Origin: Erythrocercus mccallii
Lineage: Eukaryota > Chordata > Aves > Passeriformes > Dicruridae
Direction: 5' to 3'
Assembly: GCA_013397435.1 (NCBI GenBank)
Contig: VZRG01001631.1
Span: forward strand, 1 to 64,000
Length of the DNA: 64,000 nt
The notes beneath the pieces were generated by a model. The model did not search any database. It was not told the DNA's origin and saw only the letters and a program-made list of their open reading frames with translations. Positions 1-12,300 of the stretch are shown in pieces. The number at the start of each line of letters is the position of its first letter. Within the stretch, counting starts at the first letter, position 1. The translations under genes and the position numbers were made by a program.

Positions 1-149
1 TTATGCCTTCTAATACAGTGGCCTCTGTTAAAAATCTGTTGCTACTTGGACTCTCTGTGCAGACAGAACATCCTTCCCCTACAGTTTAAGAGGTGAAGCA
101 GCAATGTATGGTCGAATTGTAGCTGTTTGACCCTCAGGATTTTTGATTA

Positions 150-850
150 ACACAGGTTTGCTGCTCTAGCAGCTCTGTGGGGTCCCTCTGAGGCCAGTGA
201 CAGCAGATCCTGCAGGTATAGTAGGCCACAATGAAGGCCATGTGTTGATGGAGATGATGATGACATCTGTTCCTGTGTTAATTATCTCACTGACTTTTAT
301 CTGAAAAGGCCTTGCTTGAGGCCTTGTAACATAGGCTTTTGATCACTTAGGAATTGAGTCCAGTACACTTGGGGCTGTTTCGTTGATCTGAAGCCTTGGT
401 CTCTTTGCTCCTTAGAATCTGTTTTGGTGGCAGAAGACTTAAAAGGAATGAGTTGTGCAATTTGGGTTTTAGCAGGGATAGTCACAGGTGGAATAGGGGT
501 TGATACTATGGCATGCATCTGTCTTGTAAAATCGGCATTTATGACACTGGGGTATACAAAGATACCTTGCAGCATGGCACTGGATCTTCTTAGAAGCAGC
601 GCACTCGGTCTTTTTCCTATGGACCCCTGGCCCTTGGGAGGAATTTATGTACCTTTAATGAGCATATGGTTATTGGGACTGAAGTGAAAACATCTATGCT
701 AGCTGATCTTGTTTTTGCTGTGAGTTGGTCACACAGGTTTGTATTGGAGGACGGGAAAATGCTTGTGTTGTCACATGATTCCCTTTTGCACTTAGTTTCT
801 TGTTTCCTTGGCTTTGAGAGATTGTCTATTAATATGAAATTTGGACTTGC
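150..850 (-). pseudogene. ERV A dUTPase-protease remnant
   Basis: An open frame at 297-575 (minus) reads through the C-terminal part of a retroviral dUTPase. VINADF is at 545-528 and IAQLI at 461-447, matching the family motifs that bind nucleotide and close the fold, and RSSA lies just before the frame's first Met. The start of a retroviral aspartic protease follows (PQVYW near 375). The protease active-site loop is at 279-265 in another frame and reads NTGTD, so the catalytic Asp position holds Asn. That frame stops at TAG 168-166. The frame change plus the altered catalytic residue mark it as inactive. dUTPase fused ahead of protease is a betaretrovirus-type layout. Confidence 0.8.
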
Positions 851-3166
851 ATACCTTAGTCACATGTCTGGACCTCCCACATTGGTTGCAGCTTGCATTT
901 ATACCTCTCTATACCATCCTAGAAACGTCCTCTGTGGAAGGGATTTTTGGAGATAGTTTACCTTCAGGTGGCCTTGTTGTCCACATCTGTAGCAGTGGGG
1001 TGTCAGTTCAACCATAGCTGTAATAGAATTAGCTAACATATCTATGTTATATGAAATAGTTCCAACCTTAGCACACACATTAATAATTTCCTCTAAAGAT
1101 GGATTTTTTTTAGGTAATGCATCTATAATATTTTTACAGACTTTGTTTGTATTATCTTTTGCTAGTTGTAGTATTCATTGACTCCTTGCTCTGCTGTTTG
1201 CTATTTGTTTTTCTATAGCATCTTGTAAACTTTCTATGAACTGTATATATAAATCGTTGGGGTTTTGTCTTACGCTTGAATATCTTTGACATGTTTGTAA
1301 TTTTCATTAGAACTTGCATTCTTAAGTCTCTTGCTTGGGCTAGTATTGAGGGATTCAGGCGTGCTTGCATTTGTGGATCCTCCATGGGGGACAGTCCTAT
1401 GAGTTGAGAAATCTCTGCTCTAAAGCATGGGTCTTGCTGGAAAGCTCTTGAATTTAGCAGTTCCTGTTTTTCTAGGCTGATTTAAACATCATATATTGCA
1501 CTGGAGTACAGAGTAATTTTGCAATTTGCTTCATGTTACGGGGGCTAATTCACTAGCAGTTATAAATTGAAGCATATTTGCAACTGCAGGTTATCTCAGT
1601 CTGTGTTTAGCAGCTAGTTGGCTTAGCTTGGAGAAGATTTGTCAATTAAAGGCTATATGTTTGTTGGATGTAGTCTTATTACTTTGCAGAATTGAGAATA
1701 CTGAAAATGTCCTCCCTCTTTGCTACCAGTCCTTTGATGATAGTGAGTATAAGGGTACAGAAACTAGCTCAGCTTTCTCTATATCCTCACTTTCAATTGC
1801 CTTTTGTTTTGCTTCCTTCTAGGAGATTACTGGTCTTGAGTGGGGATGGCTTCTGCTCAGAGCGTCAATGAGGCTGGAGCTTGTGTTGGCAGGGTTGAAG
1901 GGGCTTCCTCTCAGGGGCTGGTAGTAGGATGGTGTCTTGGGTTCCCTTTATGGGAATTTCATGTATCCACCAGCGATGTGGGTTCCTCGGGTTGTTCAAG
2001 CTTTGGTTGTAGGTGCGACGGTGCTGTGGCAGTGGTGGGAGTAGAGCCAGGACTAGGAGCGGGAGCGGGGTCTGTCACTGTGGTGCTGGTATTTCTTGGT
2101 TTCAGTGCACTTTGGGTGTCATGTAGGGATGACATCTGGGCACCCATAGCGACATATCCTCAGGACCCGCCCGTGAATTGCAGCAGCAGATGGGCATGGC
2201 CAATGGAAGTAGGGCTGTAGGCGCAGCTTTGGGGCTGAGCCAATCAGCTCTGGGAAGAGGTGGTTTGGGCGTTTCCATGATGACAAGGGGTGTGGGCAGC
2301 TCCAGCGCGAGTGGCTGGGCTGACCTCGTATACGTGCTCAGTGCAAGCGGTGGGGAGGTGCAAGAGGTGGCCTTGGAGATGACGCAACACTCTGCTGTGG
2401 TAACAGGACACTCACCCAACGTGGCGGTGCAACACATCTTGGCACTGCACAGCATCTTGGAGCGGCCCCAGCGTGATCTGGCACAGCAGGGCACGGGCAC
2501 ATCGCCGCCATGCACTAGGAGTTTGCTGTTCAGCGAAACTCTTCTCCCTCTTCTCCCTCATTCCCATTTGGAATGTGCCACCCACCTGGGCACCACCAGC
2601 TGCCATGGCATTGCCCCTTGGTGGGCCCCTGCTGCATGTCAGGATTTGGCTGCCTCCCCCATCTCCGCTGTCTGCCTGGGCTGTGCTGGCTGCTGTGGCA
2701 TCACCTCATGGCGGGCCCCCCCACTGCTCTCTGAGATTGTGCAATCCAGGCAGGGTTGTAGGATGCTTGTTTAGCACAGCACCGTGTGGGGCAACCACTT
2801 TGTCCAGCCGCTTCCTCCGCATGCTGGGAGGGGAACCTATGTTTTTTGCTGCCTTGTTCAGCACCCATTCCTCGCTATGGATCTTGGCATTATCTGCCTC
2901 AGTAAGTCTAAGATAAGTTTCTAGGGTTTTAGAATTTTAACTGCACTTTTGTCGCTTTTGGAAACTGCGTCTATTATAAATCTCTCAGTCTGTGCCCAAT
3001 TATTTATATCAAGTGCAGTCTCTTTGGTTGGTTCTAACTCTCAGTTTCTAGTCCACGTTAGCAGGTCTAACAAAGTCTCCTCTTCATAGTCTATCTCCCA
3101 TTTTCATAAAAAGAGAGGCTATACCTTCATAGCTGGGTTTTCTTCTGTTGAGATATACCCACCCAT
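840..3166 (-). pseudogene. ERV A gag remnant
   Basis: The likely start is ATG at 3166-3164, giving M-G-G, a Gly2 typical of a myristoylated matrix protein. The frame stops after about 15 codons, so it is broken at once. Capsid is recognised by a major-homology-region-like stretch at 1267-1200 (QNPNDLYIQFIESLQDAIEK). Two nucleocapsid zinc knuckles follow. The first, at 994-953, is CYRCGQQGHLKVNY and has Tyr in place of the last Cys. The second, at 890-849, is CNQCGRSRHVTKVC, a complete CX2CX4HX4C. They lie in different frames. Between matrix and capsid (about 2900-1850) lies a GC- and proline-rich segment shared with ERV B. Overlapping plus-strand ORFs here are shadows. Confidence 0.82.
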
Positions 3167-3386
3167 GACTTTAGTGGGGTTTTTCTTCTATTTAAGGGGG
3201 TATATACAAAGGAAATCTAGATTTTTCCACCAGCTTTCCACCGCAAACAGCTCTCCTCACTGTATATTTTAGGCAGCTCTCCTTGCATGCCTCTGATTTT
3301 TTGTGCAGGTTTGCACTGCTTTTTCAGCGGCTTTCCCCACACACCATGTGTTTCCTCCCGCTCTGCTCACAGGAATGGCTGCTGTC

Positions 3387-3404
3387 ATCACCATCGGGCC
3401 ACCA
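3387..3404 (-). promoter_or_regulatory. ERV A primer-binding site, tRNA-Trp-like
   Basis: Immediately after the LTR, the minus strand reads TGGTGGCCCGATGGTGAT. This resembles the tRNA-Trp primer site of avian alpharetroviruses as I remember it, with small differences and indels. The assignment is an inference from memory. Confidence 0.5.
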
Positions 3405-3747
3405 CATGTTATGTGAGGTTGTTGGTCGAAGACAGAAACAACAAGATTCACCAAGGATCATCAACAAACAATGTTTTATTTTTCAGAACCCTCTCATATA
3501 AGGGGTTCAAATTTTTTGAGCTTGGACAGCTGATTGGCTGGGGTCTTGACACTTTAGCCAATAATATATCTACATACCGGACTGAACATGATTAGCTGAG
3601 ATCCCTGCTTGACTTCAAATCTATCCTATCATTGCTCACCCAAAGACTTGTTCTACTTCTTTTCTAGAATGAGCCAGGCTAGCCAAATTGGGTTCATGTT
3701 ATGACCAGATTTATCTTGTCCAGCTACAGACCAGCTGTGCTATGACA
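3405..3747 (-). mobile_element. 5' LTR of ERV A
   Basis: Begins TGTCATAGCACAGCTGG at 3747 on the minus strand and ends next to the primer-binding site at about 3405. It is about 343 bp. It aligns by eye with both LTRs of ERV B: shared GTAGCTGGACAA, GAGCAATGATAGGATA-type and CCAATCAG blocks. A poly(A) signal AATAAA lies at 3480-3475 on the minus strand, just after an AT-rich TATA-like stretch. A CCAAT box (GCCAATCAG) is visible. Transcription from it would run away from the NDRG3 promoter. Confidence 0.85.
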
Positions 3748-4115
3748 GGTCAGGCCTCTATGGGTATGTTCAGGTCCACTGTGGGGCCATCTCAGCCAGC
3801 ATGTTCAGGGCTAGCTTGTACCCAGTGATCACTTACTGCACATTTCTGAAGAGGCATCTCAAAAGAGGTCCTGGTCCTCATAGGGAGGCACAATCAGTTA
3901 CAGATGGTGTGGTCTGCCTGAACTGTTGTCTGTTCCAAGACTTGTTCAAGGATACCAGGAGGATGTGGTATGATGGTAATCTACCACTTCCAGCTGTGAG
4001 GACTTTCAGGAGGTACTTCTGGAGTCCATGGTGCAGTAACAGACCTTAGTGGTCCTGACTAGCATGAGGCTTCCATCCACCCACATGATGCATTCAGTGC
4101 TCTTTCTTTTCTAAT
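3748..4115. other. Unassigned sequence between ERV A and CR1
   Basis: No coding exon, RNA gene or repeat that I recognise. It directly follows the outer edge of ERV A, so its first few bases would be one copy of the provirus target duplication. The other copy is outside the window. Confidence 0.5.
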
Positions 4116-4470
4116 TATAGAATCACTATATTTGGAAAATCTTTCTTAGGCCATCATTAACCCAGCACCACTATGTTCACTAAACCATGTCCCCAAGTGC
4201 CACATCCACATGCCTTTTAAACTCTTCTAATGGCAGTGACTCCACCACTGCCCTGGGCAGCAGGTTCCAATGTCTGACCACTCTTTCAATGAAGAGATTT
4301 TCCCCAGTACCAATCTGAACTTCTTGTGGCACAACTTGAAGCCATTTCTTCTCATCCTGTCACTTGTTCCCTGGGAGAAGAGCCTGACTCCTATCTCGGT
4401 CTACTGGGAACATGCTCAGGAAAGATTTACCTACACACACCTCGGTTCTATCTTGCCATCTCCATAACTA
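4116..4470 (-). mobile_element. CR1 LINE 3' fragment
   Basis: Starts with ATAGAATCAC, the reverse complement of the CR1 3' terminal repeat. It continues with the typical reversed CR1 tail: GTGACTCCACCACTGCCCTG, CAGGTTCCAATG, then CACTTGTTCCCTGGGAGAAG. It is moderately diverged, truncated at its 5' end and has no reverse transcriptase ORF. The short ORF at 4270-4467 is antisense repeat sequence. Confidence 0.88.
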
Positions 4471-4859
4471 TTCAGCCTTGCTGAAGACCCGAGGTGAAGG
4501 CATTTCGCAGGACCACAGGGTGGCACCAGAAACCAGGGCATGGGTTAGGTTTGGGAAGTATCTCGATCCTAAGTGTTTAGGGTAAGGCCCTACCGAGGGT
4601 AAGGCGAGAGGCCGTGGGGATGCCACACTACTCAGGGAAGCGAGTGTTTCCACTTGGAGGACGTTCCGAGAGAGGGAGAAAGGCAGGAAGAGGTGGAGGA
4701 TAGCACGTGCCCTCCGCGGAGCGCTGCCCGAGACGCCAGACAGGCAGCGAGCTTGCTGTGGGACAGGTTTGGCTGCGGCCCCTGAGCGCAGACGGAGGGA
4801 CAGTCGTGCTTTGAGGTAGAGGAGGTCACCCTTTCGAGCCACGCCAGCACTGCCGCTGT

Positions 4860-5500
4860 CCCGAACGCCGGAGCCCCAGCTCCGTCACAGCCCTGCCACC
4901 AGCACCACGGCTCCGCCCGCGGTGCCCTCACGGCCGGGGCGGGGCCCGGTAGGTGCCCACAAGAAGGCGGTGCCATCTGGCGGCGGGAGGGGGAAGCTGC
5001 GGGAGGCACCGCCCGAGGGCGGTGGGGGGCGGCGCCATGTTGTTTGTAGTCCCGACCGCGCGCAGAAGTGCCCCCCGCGCAGGCGCAGAGCGCTCCATGC
5101 CGCGGGCGGAGTGCGGAGGTACCGCGGTCCAGGTGAGTCTCCGGGCCGGCCCCGCCGGGAATCCCTCCTTCCCCCCCGCCGGGACCTCCCACCGTCCGCG
5201 GGACCTCGCGGAACCGTCGCGGTTCTGGGACGCGTGGCTGCCCCTGGGCAGCAGATGCCACGCGGCAACGGCGGCGGGCCGGAGTAAATGGCAGCCGCGC
5301 CCGCGGGCGCCGTGTGTCCCGCCGCGTCCCGGCCCCGGCCCCGGCGGGGGTGATTTCGCCCTGAGGCGGGTCAGTGCCGCCGTCGTCCCCCGCCGAGAAG
5401 CGCCACTGAGGGGGGGCTCAGCGCAGCTCAGCTCCGCTGTGAGGCGCCGGCCGAGAGACCCGCTCCCCCGCTGGAAGTGGGAAATGATCCTCGTCACACC
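4860..5500 (+). promoter_or_regulatory. NDRG3: NDRG3 CpG-island promoter
   Basis: About 640 bp very rich in GC and CpG, in sharp contrast to AT-rich flanks. It surrounds exon 1 and its donor at 5132/5133. No TATA box is evident. An NRF1-like palindrome, CGCGCAGGCGCA, is at 5076-5087, and a YY1-like GCCATCTGGCGG lies near 4972. CpG islands like this usually start transcription at dispersed sites, so no exact start can be given. The long minus- and plus-strand ORFs here (for example 4632-5261 and 4928-5599) result from the absence of AT-rich stop codons. Nothing on the minus strand looks like a gene, though bidirectional initiation is possible. Confidence 0.8.
5037..5132 (+). other. NDRG3: NDRG3 exon 1 (5' UTR), 5' end undetermined
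   Basis: The 3' end is fixed by a strong donor, CAG|GTGAGT, at 5132/5133 inside the CpG island. The 5' end is not visible in sequence; 5037 is only the first ATG in the likely transcribed part. That ATG (5037-5039) and an in-frame ATG at 5097-5099 open a reading frame that stays open to the donor. After joining to exon 2 it continues for six codons and stops at TGA 35858-35860, 27 bases before the main start. If transcription starts upstream of 5037, this is a 38-codon upstream ORF. The exon assignment rests on the donor, the island and the location upstream of coding exon 2. Confidence 0.65.
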
Positions 5501-6247
5501 GGGCTGAGCTGCGAGTGGGGGACACGCCTCGGAAGTGGCCGAGGTTATTGCGGACATGGTTTTTTCATGTAAATAACGGACGGGAGTGCGTTTTTTCATT
5601 TATAGCTTTTCTTTCTGGTATTCAGATTTCAGAATTCTCATTTGTATCATTTACTTCGGACAACGCAAACTGGGTGTTTATCTTTTTAATTCGGCCCAGC
5701 CTTGTCGGAATGTGAATGGGAAGGGAAAAGCTTTTAAAAATTTTCGTTGACTTAAAACATCCTGTCTCTTTTTTCTGTTTAATAAATATTTTCTATTTAG
5801 TGTAAGTCACAAGGAGTAATTTAAAACATTGTCATGAAATGAGAGGCTTCTGCTGTCTTAAAGAGCATCATTATAAACGGCCATACAGAAGATGGGATAT
5901 TACAAAAATAAGTGAGGCTGTGAGCCCTGACCGGGCTGTCTGGAGGCTGGTGGCTCGTGCCACTGCCTCGAGGTGTTGCATTGCTGATGAAGACCCTCTA
6001 CCTGCCTTGATGGCTCACGAGTCTGAGGAGACTGGAGCTTGTGTGCGATCATGATAAGGTACGGTCACAGCATGAATTGCTGTGAGGTTGTGACTTGGTC
6101 ACATGTGTGTTTGCTCCAGAGAACAGGAACTGTCTGGTAGAGGTCAGGGGTTTGTGTCTGGGAAATCCAAAAGATTTTTTGTGATTGAATACTGAGGTGG
6201 TGAGAAGATGGGGGTTACAAGTGGAGAAGAATGGAAGACAAGTATCC
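5501..6247. other. Intron 1, no recognised feature
   Basis: Leaves the CpG island at about 5500 and becomes AT-rich. I see no exon or repeat. Sequence just after the island could hold enhancer elements, but nothing specific is recognisable. Confidence 0.4.
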
Positions 6248-6367
6248 AAGGTTGGGTTGGACAGGGCTTGAAGCAGCCTGGTCTAGTGGAAGGTGTCCCT
6301 GCCCATGGCAAGGGGTTGGAATTGGAGGAGCTTTAAGGTCCCTCCCAAGCCAGGCCATTCTATGAAG
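6248..6367 (+). mobile_element. CR1 LINE 3' end fragment, sense
   Basis: Carries the sense CR1 tail: GGACAGGGCTTGAAGCAGCC, CTGGTCTAGTGGAAGGTGTC, CCTGCCCATGGCAAGGGGTT, then TTTAAGGTCCCTCCCAAGCC and the terminal CATTCTATGA. About 120 bp, 5'-truncated, non-coding. Confidence 0.9.
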
Positions 6368-9300
6368 AAACTGCTTCTGTTACGTGTGTCAAGCATGCTT
6401 TTGAGTCTTCCGTGTTCAGAGGACTTGGAGGCTCATTGCTTTAGCTTCTGCTTTGCCTTCTCTGTAGAAACAACAGTCTTCCAAATGATGGAGCCTGGCA
6501 GACCAGGTTTAGCAGCAGCATATCAGTCTGGGAAAAAGCAGAAAGGTGGTGTAAAGTCAGGGAGCTCAATTTAAAATTAACATGAAGGTTTTCTAGCACA
6601 ATAATTTCCTTGGGCTAGGCAAGAAGAGCTTACTAGATGTCTCGTTTAGTGAACTGGGGTAGAGTCCCGAAGAATCAAGGTGATTAGTAGGATTCACCTG
6701 GATTACTGGCCACTGGACTGGGGGTTGTTGAGGAGGCTCAAGATGGGCAATGACTGTTCCAATTTCAATTATTTGTTTGGAATATTGAACCTTCTGTGCC
6801 ACACAAAGCATCATGTCTTAGGGCAGCAGCTTCATGTATTTGCCTTATGTCAAGATGTTTGCAAAGGTAGAAGCTGGAAATGTTACACAATGGAAATTAA
6901 AACAATATTGTACAGTTAAAATTATACAACTGCTGGAAGCAGCATTATTGAAACACGTAACTATATTCCTATCTACTCATTCTGTATCTGAGGTTAAAAA
7001 TTAATTGAAATGAATTAATTGAAATGAATAAACGTGTTTGATTTGGATTTTTTTTGATTTTGATTTTGGATTTTCTGATCACCTTCAGAAACCCTCCAGT
7101 GCTCCCATTTGCAGCTCTTATTCCACATTGGTCATACACAGTCCTCAGTGTTTTTCATTGCAAAGTGTAGCAGTATCCTTTAGATTTCAGAGGCTTTATT
7201 GTGTATGTACAACGTATATTTTGGTTCTTTAAAGATATACTAGAAAATATTTTTAAAGATACTTATTTTTTAAACATTGCTCTGTTGTATGCTCAAGGTT
7301 AGTATTACAGCAAAGTAGTAATATATATGTATTTCAGTAAGCAGCAGAAAAGTTTATATAATCATAGTATAGTTTAAGGACAAAAAAAAAAGAGAAACCA
7401 ATTCAGTTTTAAATTTTTGAGGGTTTTTTTTATGTGTAAGAAGAGACTAGGGGTTTTAATTTTTAATTACTTCATTGCCATTCTCACAAACAGTAGCTTA
7501 GTTTCTTCCTGGAAAATGGTGAAGCCAAAGCCTCAGTTCTGTTTTCATAGGCAGTGCTAACACCATAACCCTTTCTGAGCAGGGCTTATCTTGTGCTCAT
7601 TGTGTCAGCTGTGTCTTGGATATAAGTAAATATGTCTATGCTGCTTAAGCCCATGTTGGGCACTGTGCAGGGCTGGCTCAGGCTATTTGAGTCTGTGAAT
7701 GTTATGGCCTGGTTTAACCTGTGATGGTTGCAGGAGCACAGGAGCAGTTAGGTAGTTTCCCTATGTAATGTTGAAGATAATGTTTCTGATAAGTGTTTCA
7801 GTGCTCCTCAGTGGTTTCATGTTTATGTAAATGTGGTTTGAGAGGAATAATAAAATCCTGTATTGGTTTGACCCTGGGAATTCTCAGTGTTCTTGTCAGT
7901 CAGGTCAGTTACTGTGATTTGGTCCTGCTGTGGAAAGGTGTGGGTGACTGTCTACCATTGTGCAAAGGAGAGTTGATGACAGACTTCAATAACCTCACTT
8001 GGTTTTCAGTTTTGTTCTTGCAAATTCTGAATTAAAAATTGATTTTGCTGGACTTTCAATGATCTTATTGATCGTGGTCATATCCTGTAGTATTCTGTGA
8101 CTGGTATAGCACAATTTATTGCAGTAATCCAATGGGTGCTGTGGGAAGCATGGAAGGAATAGCTCTGTTTTCATTAAGCTATTGTCCTTTCCAGACTTGG
8201 ATGCATTTCTGTATTTACAATGGGCTTAGTTCCTCAAAGGGGTTTTCCTTATTTTACATAATATAAAAACAGGAGAGGTTATAAATGTAATGTTTAATTT
8301 AAAGTAACCTTTACTGTTCGGTCATGTGTAAACCAGACTCTCTTTGTAGTTACCAGATCGACTAAAGATGTGAAATGGCACTTTTTTTTTTCCCCCACAA
8401 GACCTGGAATTGTGGCTTTTACATGTGTGTTTGAACAGATGAGATAGGCAATCAGCTGCTTCCTTTCCACCTCTGTTTTAGTAATGAAGCTGTGTATTAC
8501 ACCTTAAACTGATCTAAAGACTGGCTGCCATGCAAAAGGGCTGGTCATATTCTTGCTCTCTCTTGTACCACCTTCAGCATTTATTGGAGGTTTTCCTGAT
8601 TCAGTTCAATTTGCTGAATCATCAGAATACTAATCCAGCCCCTCTGTGTCCTCATCTTCCCAGAAGATCACCTTTTGCCAGGTAAGTAAGCTGAGTGAGT
8701 TAAAAAAAAGTCTGAGGAGTACCAGAGATGTAATTGATTTTTGTCATGTGGCAACACTGTTCTTTTCTAACAGTGACCAAAAAGAAAAGAGCATAAGGTC
8801 AGGATGTATAATATAAACCTTTGCCTGATGGCCCTCTTGTCATTTGTAGGATGTCAAGAGGTAGATGTTGTTTGCTTTTATTTTGTTCCTGATTAATGCA
8901 TTTTTCTTCTGTGAACTAGCCCATGTCTCCCATCCACTTAAATGTAAGGCACTGCCACATCCCAAGGGAGATTTTCCAGAGCACAGAATCACCTTGTAGG
9001 TGCTTCCTCTGTTTGTTTTGTTTTGAACTTGACAGCTGCTGCTTAATTTCCTATCTTGTTTTATTTGGACACAGTGAAGAACTGATCTCAGTTTACCTTC
9101 TCCATTCAGTTAATGATTTTACAGGTTTCTGTTGTATATCACTGCAGCAATCTGTTTCCAAGCAGAAGAACCCTAGCCCGATTGATTATTCCTCATTTGT
9201 ATTTTCAAACCTTGTTTCTTTTTAAAAAATACTTTCCTTTCCATTATTCTCTTGAAAGGAAGGAGCAGGCACTGCATCCAGGATTTAAGATGCAGCCATT

Positions 9301-12300
9301 CTATATTTTTATATGGTGGTTTTATTAGTGATCATTTTCTAACATTATTTTTTCATATGTTGAATGTCTTTGAACTGATGCTTTAATCAATCTGTTGTGA
9401 CTCCAGCAAGATTTTCTGAATGTTAATGATCAGTTTGGAGCACAACGCTCAATATGTGAAATAAGGACCATTTGTCCTCAGACTGCAACTTTGTGCTGAA
9501 TTTAATCTGTTATTTTATTTCTCCATTATTACTCTCAGACTTTGTGCAGATCTTCAGCCAGCCTTTCTCTTTGCTCTCAGAATAGCTTATGTCTTCAGGA
9601 GACTTTCAGTCTGCTCCTTGCCCCTTTTCTGGGCCTTATGAATACAGTGTATATATAGTACAATGCTGCAAGAGGCTCCTTGCAGTCTCTCTCCCTGGAA
9701 AAATTGACCAGTTATGCCCACCCTCTATGGTCTGCTTTCAACTGCATGTTAGTCCAGGCAGGGGCTTTCCCACTCAGGGTTTTCTGAAGTTCTCTGGATG
9801 TTGACTGTGCAGCAGTTCTGTCTGCCATGAACGCTGCTCAGGGAGAGGCTCTGTGTGTCCTCTGCCTCTCTGGCACTCCTGCTGCCCTGCAGTGAGCCCA
9901 GTATGCAAGCAGCTTGGACTGGAAATGAGCCCAAGAAATTACAAATTAATGCTGATTTAGTGGTGTTGTACTGGCAGTATACAAATGCGGGAATTTAATT
10001 AGAGTCAGTCAGGTAAATGCATATGTCTGTGCTTGCTGCTGCTGTTTGAAACTGCGACCTTACGGGCTGTAGTCTAGACTGAGGCCATGTGTCAGTGCAT
10101 GCACTTCCTATTTCAAATGGTCCCATTTGATGTTGTATTTAGATTAGCAGGGCTTGGTATGAATTACACCTAGGTACTAATTCATCCAGTTTTGTGACTG
10201 CGTCTTGGATGCGTCTCTGTGCTGAGGCAGATAAACAGTCTGACCCTGGGTTAACATCTGGAATTCTTTAAACAAAGACAGTGATTAAGGAGGGGGTTGC
10301 GTGCATTTATGTAAATGAATAAAGATCTTGTAAGACTTTTTATCCTATATATGGAGTTCATTCTAATTTATTTATAAGCATCATAAATACTTAAAAATAT
10401 ACTGGAAATTCACAAATTTTGCTACTGATATCCTTATAGTGTTTTGTAAATTCTAGAATTATTTGAGGTCTGTGTACATTTAGGTTTTCTAAATACAAAG
10501 GATACAGATCTTTACTGAAATTTCTGTTCACTAAATTGATTTTTCAGATCTATTCTTGAAAATTTGCTTGAATTCTCCAGTACTGTTGTCACATGTAGTA
10601 GTTTTCTGCTGAGGATTTTTTGGACTGTCTTTGTGTGAAAACTGAAGTTAGGTGCTTATGTTTTTATCAGTTTCTTTTGGCTATGGTAGTTTTGAAATTT
10701 ATTACTTAGCCAATAAAATATGGGGGTGGGAGGCCATATGGATTCAGATTGTGAAGGGTATTTCTACCTTTGCATAGGCAGAAAGGGAAACTTGTGTTTA
10801 CTTGGGTTTACAACATCTTACTTTGTGTAAGTGTGTAGTTTTATGACTTAGATTGGAAAAGGAGGGCTTATGGCCAGATGTTAGTGGTTTAAGTGTGCTT
10901 TTCTGGGCTGCCAGCTCACGTACTGCATGGCTTCTCTCTGCCTTGGTGAAGAACTAATGTAACAGTGCTGGGAGTCTTGGGCAAGGACAGGCTTCTCAGC
11001 TGACAAAGAAGTGTTCTTAATCATTGTATAAGAACTCTACATTTGCTGTTTTGCTTATATAGTTCATTCTGATACAGTTTTCCATAAAGAAATGGCCCTT
11101 GTTATAAACTTTTTTCATTTAGCTTGAATGAAAATGTTATCAAATACATATCATATGGCCCTCAGGAAAGCCAGGGAAGATTCTTTTTCATTTTACAACT
11201 CAACTGGGCTTTATCCATCGGCTGACCTAAAGAAAGGCACAGAGCTTGCTGAAGTCTTCATGTGGATTAGCTCAGCCACAGAATAAAACTATGCTTTCCT
11301 GACATTTTTCAACTGGTTAATTGGAAACATTCGTTATTGAAAAAAAATTTTGTTACTTCTAGCAGTAGGTGGATGGAACACTCAGCAGGTGTTCCTGCCA
11401 ATTCATGTTTATTAAATAGTCTGTGAGGTCACCTGTCAGTGAGTGGCCTCAGCTCCATCTTCACACAGATGAGCGTGGTCACACTGCTGTGAGGTTGCAG
11501 TGTGTGTGGGGGTCCAGGAGTACTTTGGAGTTTAGAGCAGAACTGTGGGACTGCAGGGCTACTGGTTCACAGTGAGGACATTGCTTTAAGAGGAGAGATA
11601 TTATGGGCTGTGTGCTGTAGCAATTCAGCAGTTCAAATCTTAGAAAACAGAAACCATGAGCATTCTCCTGTTTCCAACACGCAAAAGCGTTATTGATGTG
11701 GAATTCCAAAGTGTGATGCTCCAGTTGGAAAAGCTTTTTAAAAAACTTCCAAGCCTTGATTTTTGTTGTCGTGGTATTTGAATATGTGCTTGTCTGGATG
11801 TGGTCAGAGGATCTGTAATGAGACTTTTGTGACAGTAATTGATGACTGATTTTTCTTGGCTGTGCTCCAAGAAAGGAGCCATCTCAGGTCTATGATGGTT
11901 ACTCAGAGATGTTACTTGCCTTAGAAATGGTTGACTGTACCCCAGCACTCGCTGTCACTCAGCCAGTGTTCCAGTTCCCACCCCAGACCTTCAAGGAAGT
12001 TAAAAACCTTTGCTGATCTGATTTCCTTGGGGACTATCCTGTTTCTTCTGAACGTCTGTGGTACTATGCAGGGAAGCATAGAGATGGAGGTACAGGGATA
12101 AGAAATGCCATCATCTTTGCTGACACCCCCACCCCCTCCATCTTACTTTCTGATATATTTATACTTTGAGTGGTGAGTGGAAGATTTTTTTTTCTGATTT
12201 AGTGTTTTAATTGATTGCACTGAATGATCTTAAGAGGTCTGTTCAAATCTTGACATCATGCCACCTTTCTGGTCCCTCTCTGGCCTGAGAGGGTCATACC

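Larger units (their letters stand above)
1..3747 (-). mobile_element. Endogenous retrovirus A, class II (ERVK-like), partial
   Basis: Read on the minus strand, the order is 5' LTR (3405-3747), a tRNA primer-binding site (about 3387-3404), gag (about 3166-840), then dUTPase and protease (about 850-150). The rest of pol, any env and the 3' LTR lie beyond the left edge. The dUTPase-protease arrangement and the two Cys-His boxes are typical of betaretrovirus-like class II ERVs. Stops and frame changes run through every gene, so it is a fossil. Its LTR, gag start and GC-rich gag segment resemble those of the provirus at 13468-19136, so both belong to one family. Family membership is inferred from shared sequence read by eye. 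Confidence 0.85.

Noticed and set aside
2178..2774. 198-codon plus-strand ORF
   Set aside because: Antisense to ERV A gag; composition effect.
4632..5599. Long minus- and plus-strand ORFs (up to 223 codons) over the CpG island
   Set aside because: Arg/Pro/Gly/Ala-rich frames are expected from high-GC DNA without stop codons. No splice structure, motif or recognisable protein.
11620..12260. GTTCAAATC-like strings (for example near 11629 and 12240) as tRNA B boxes
   Set aside because: No matching A box or cloverleaf at the right distance.
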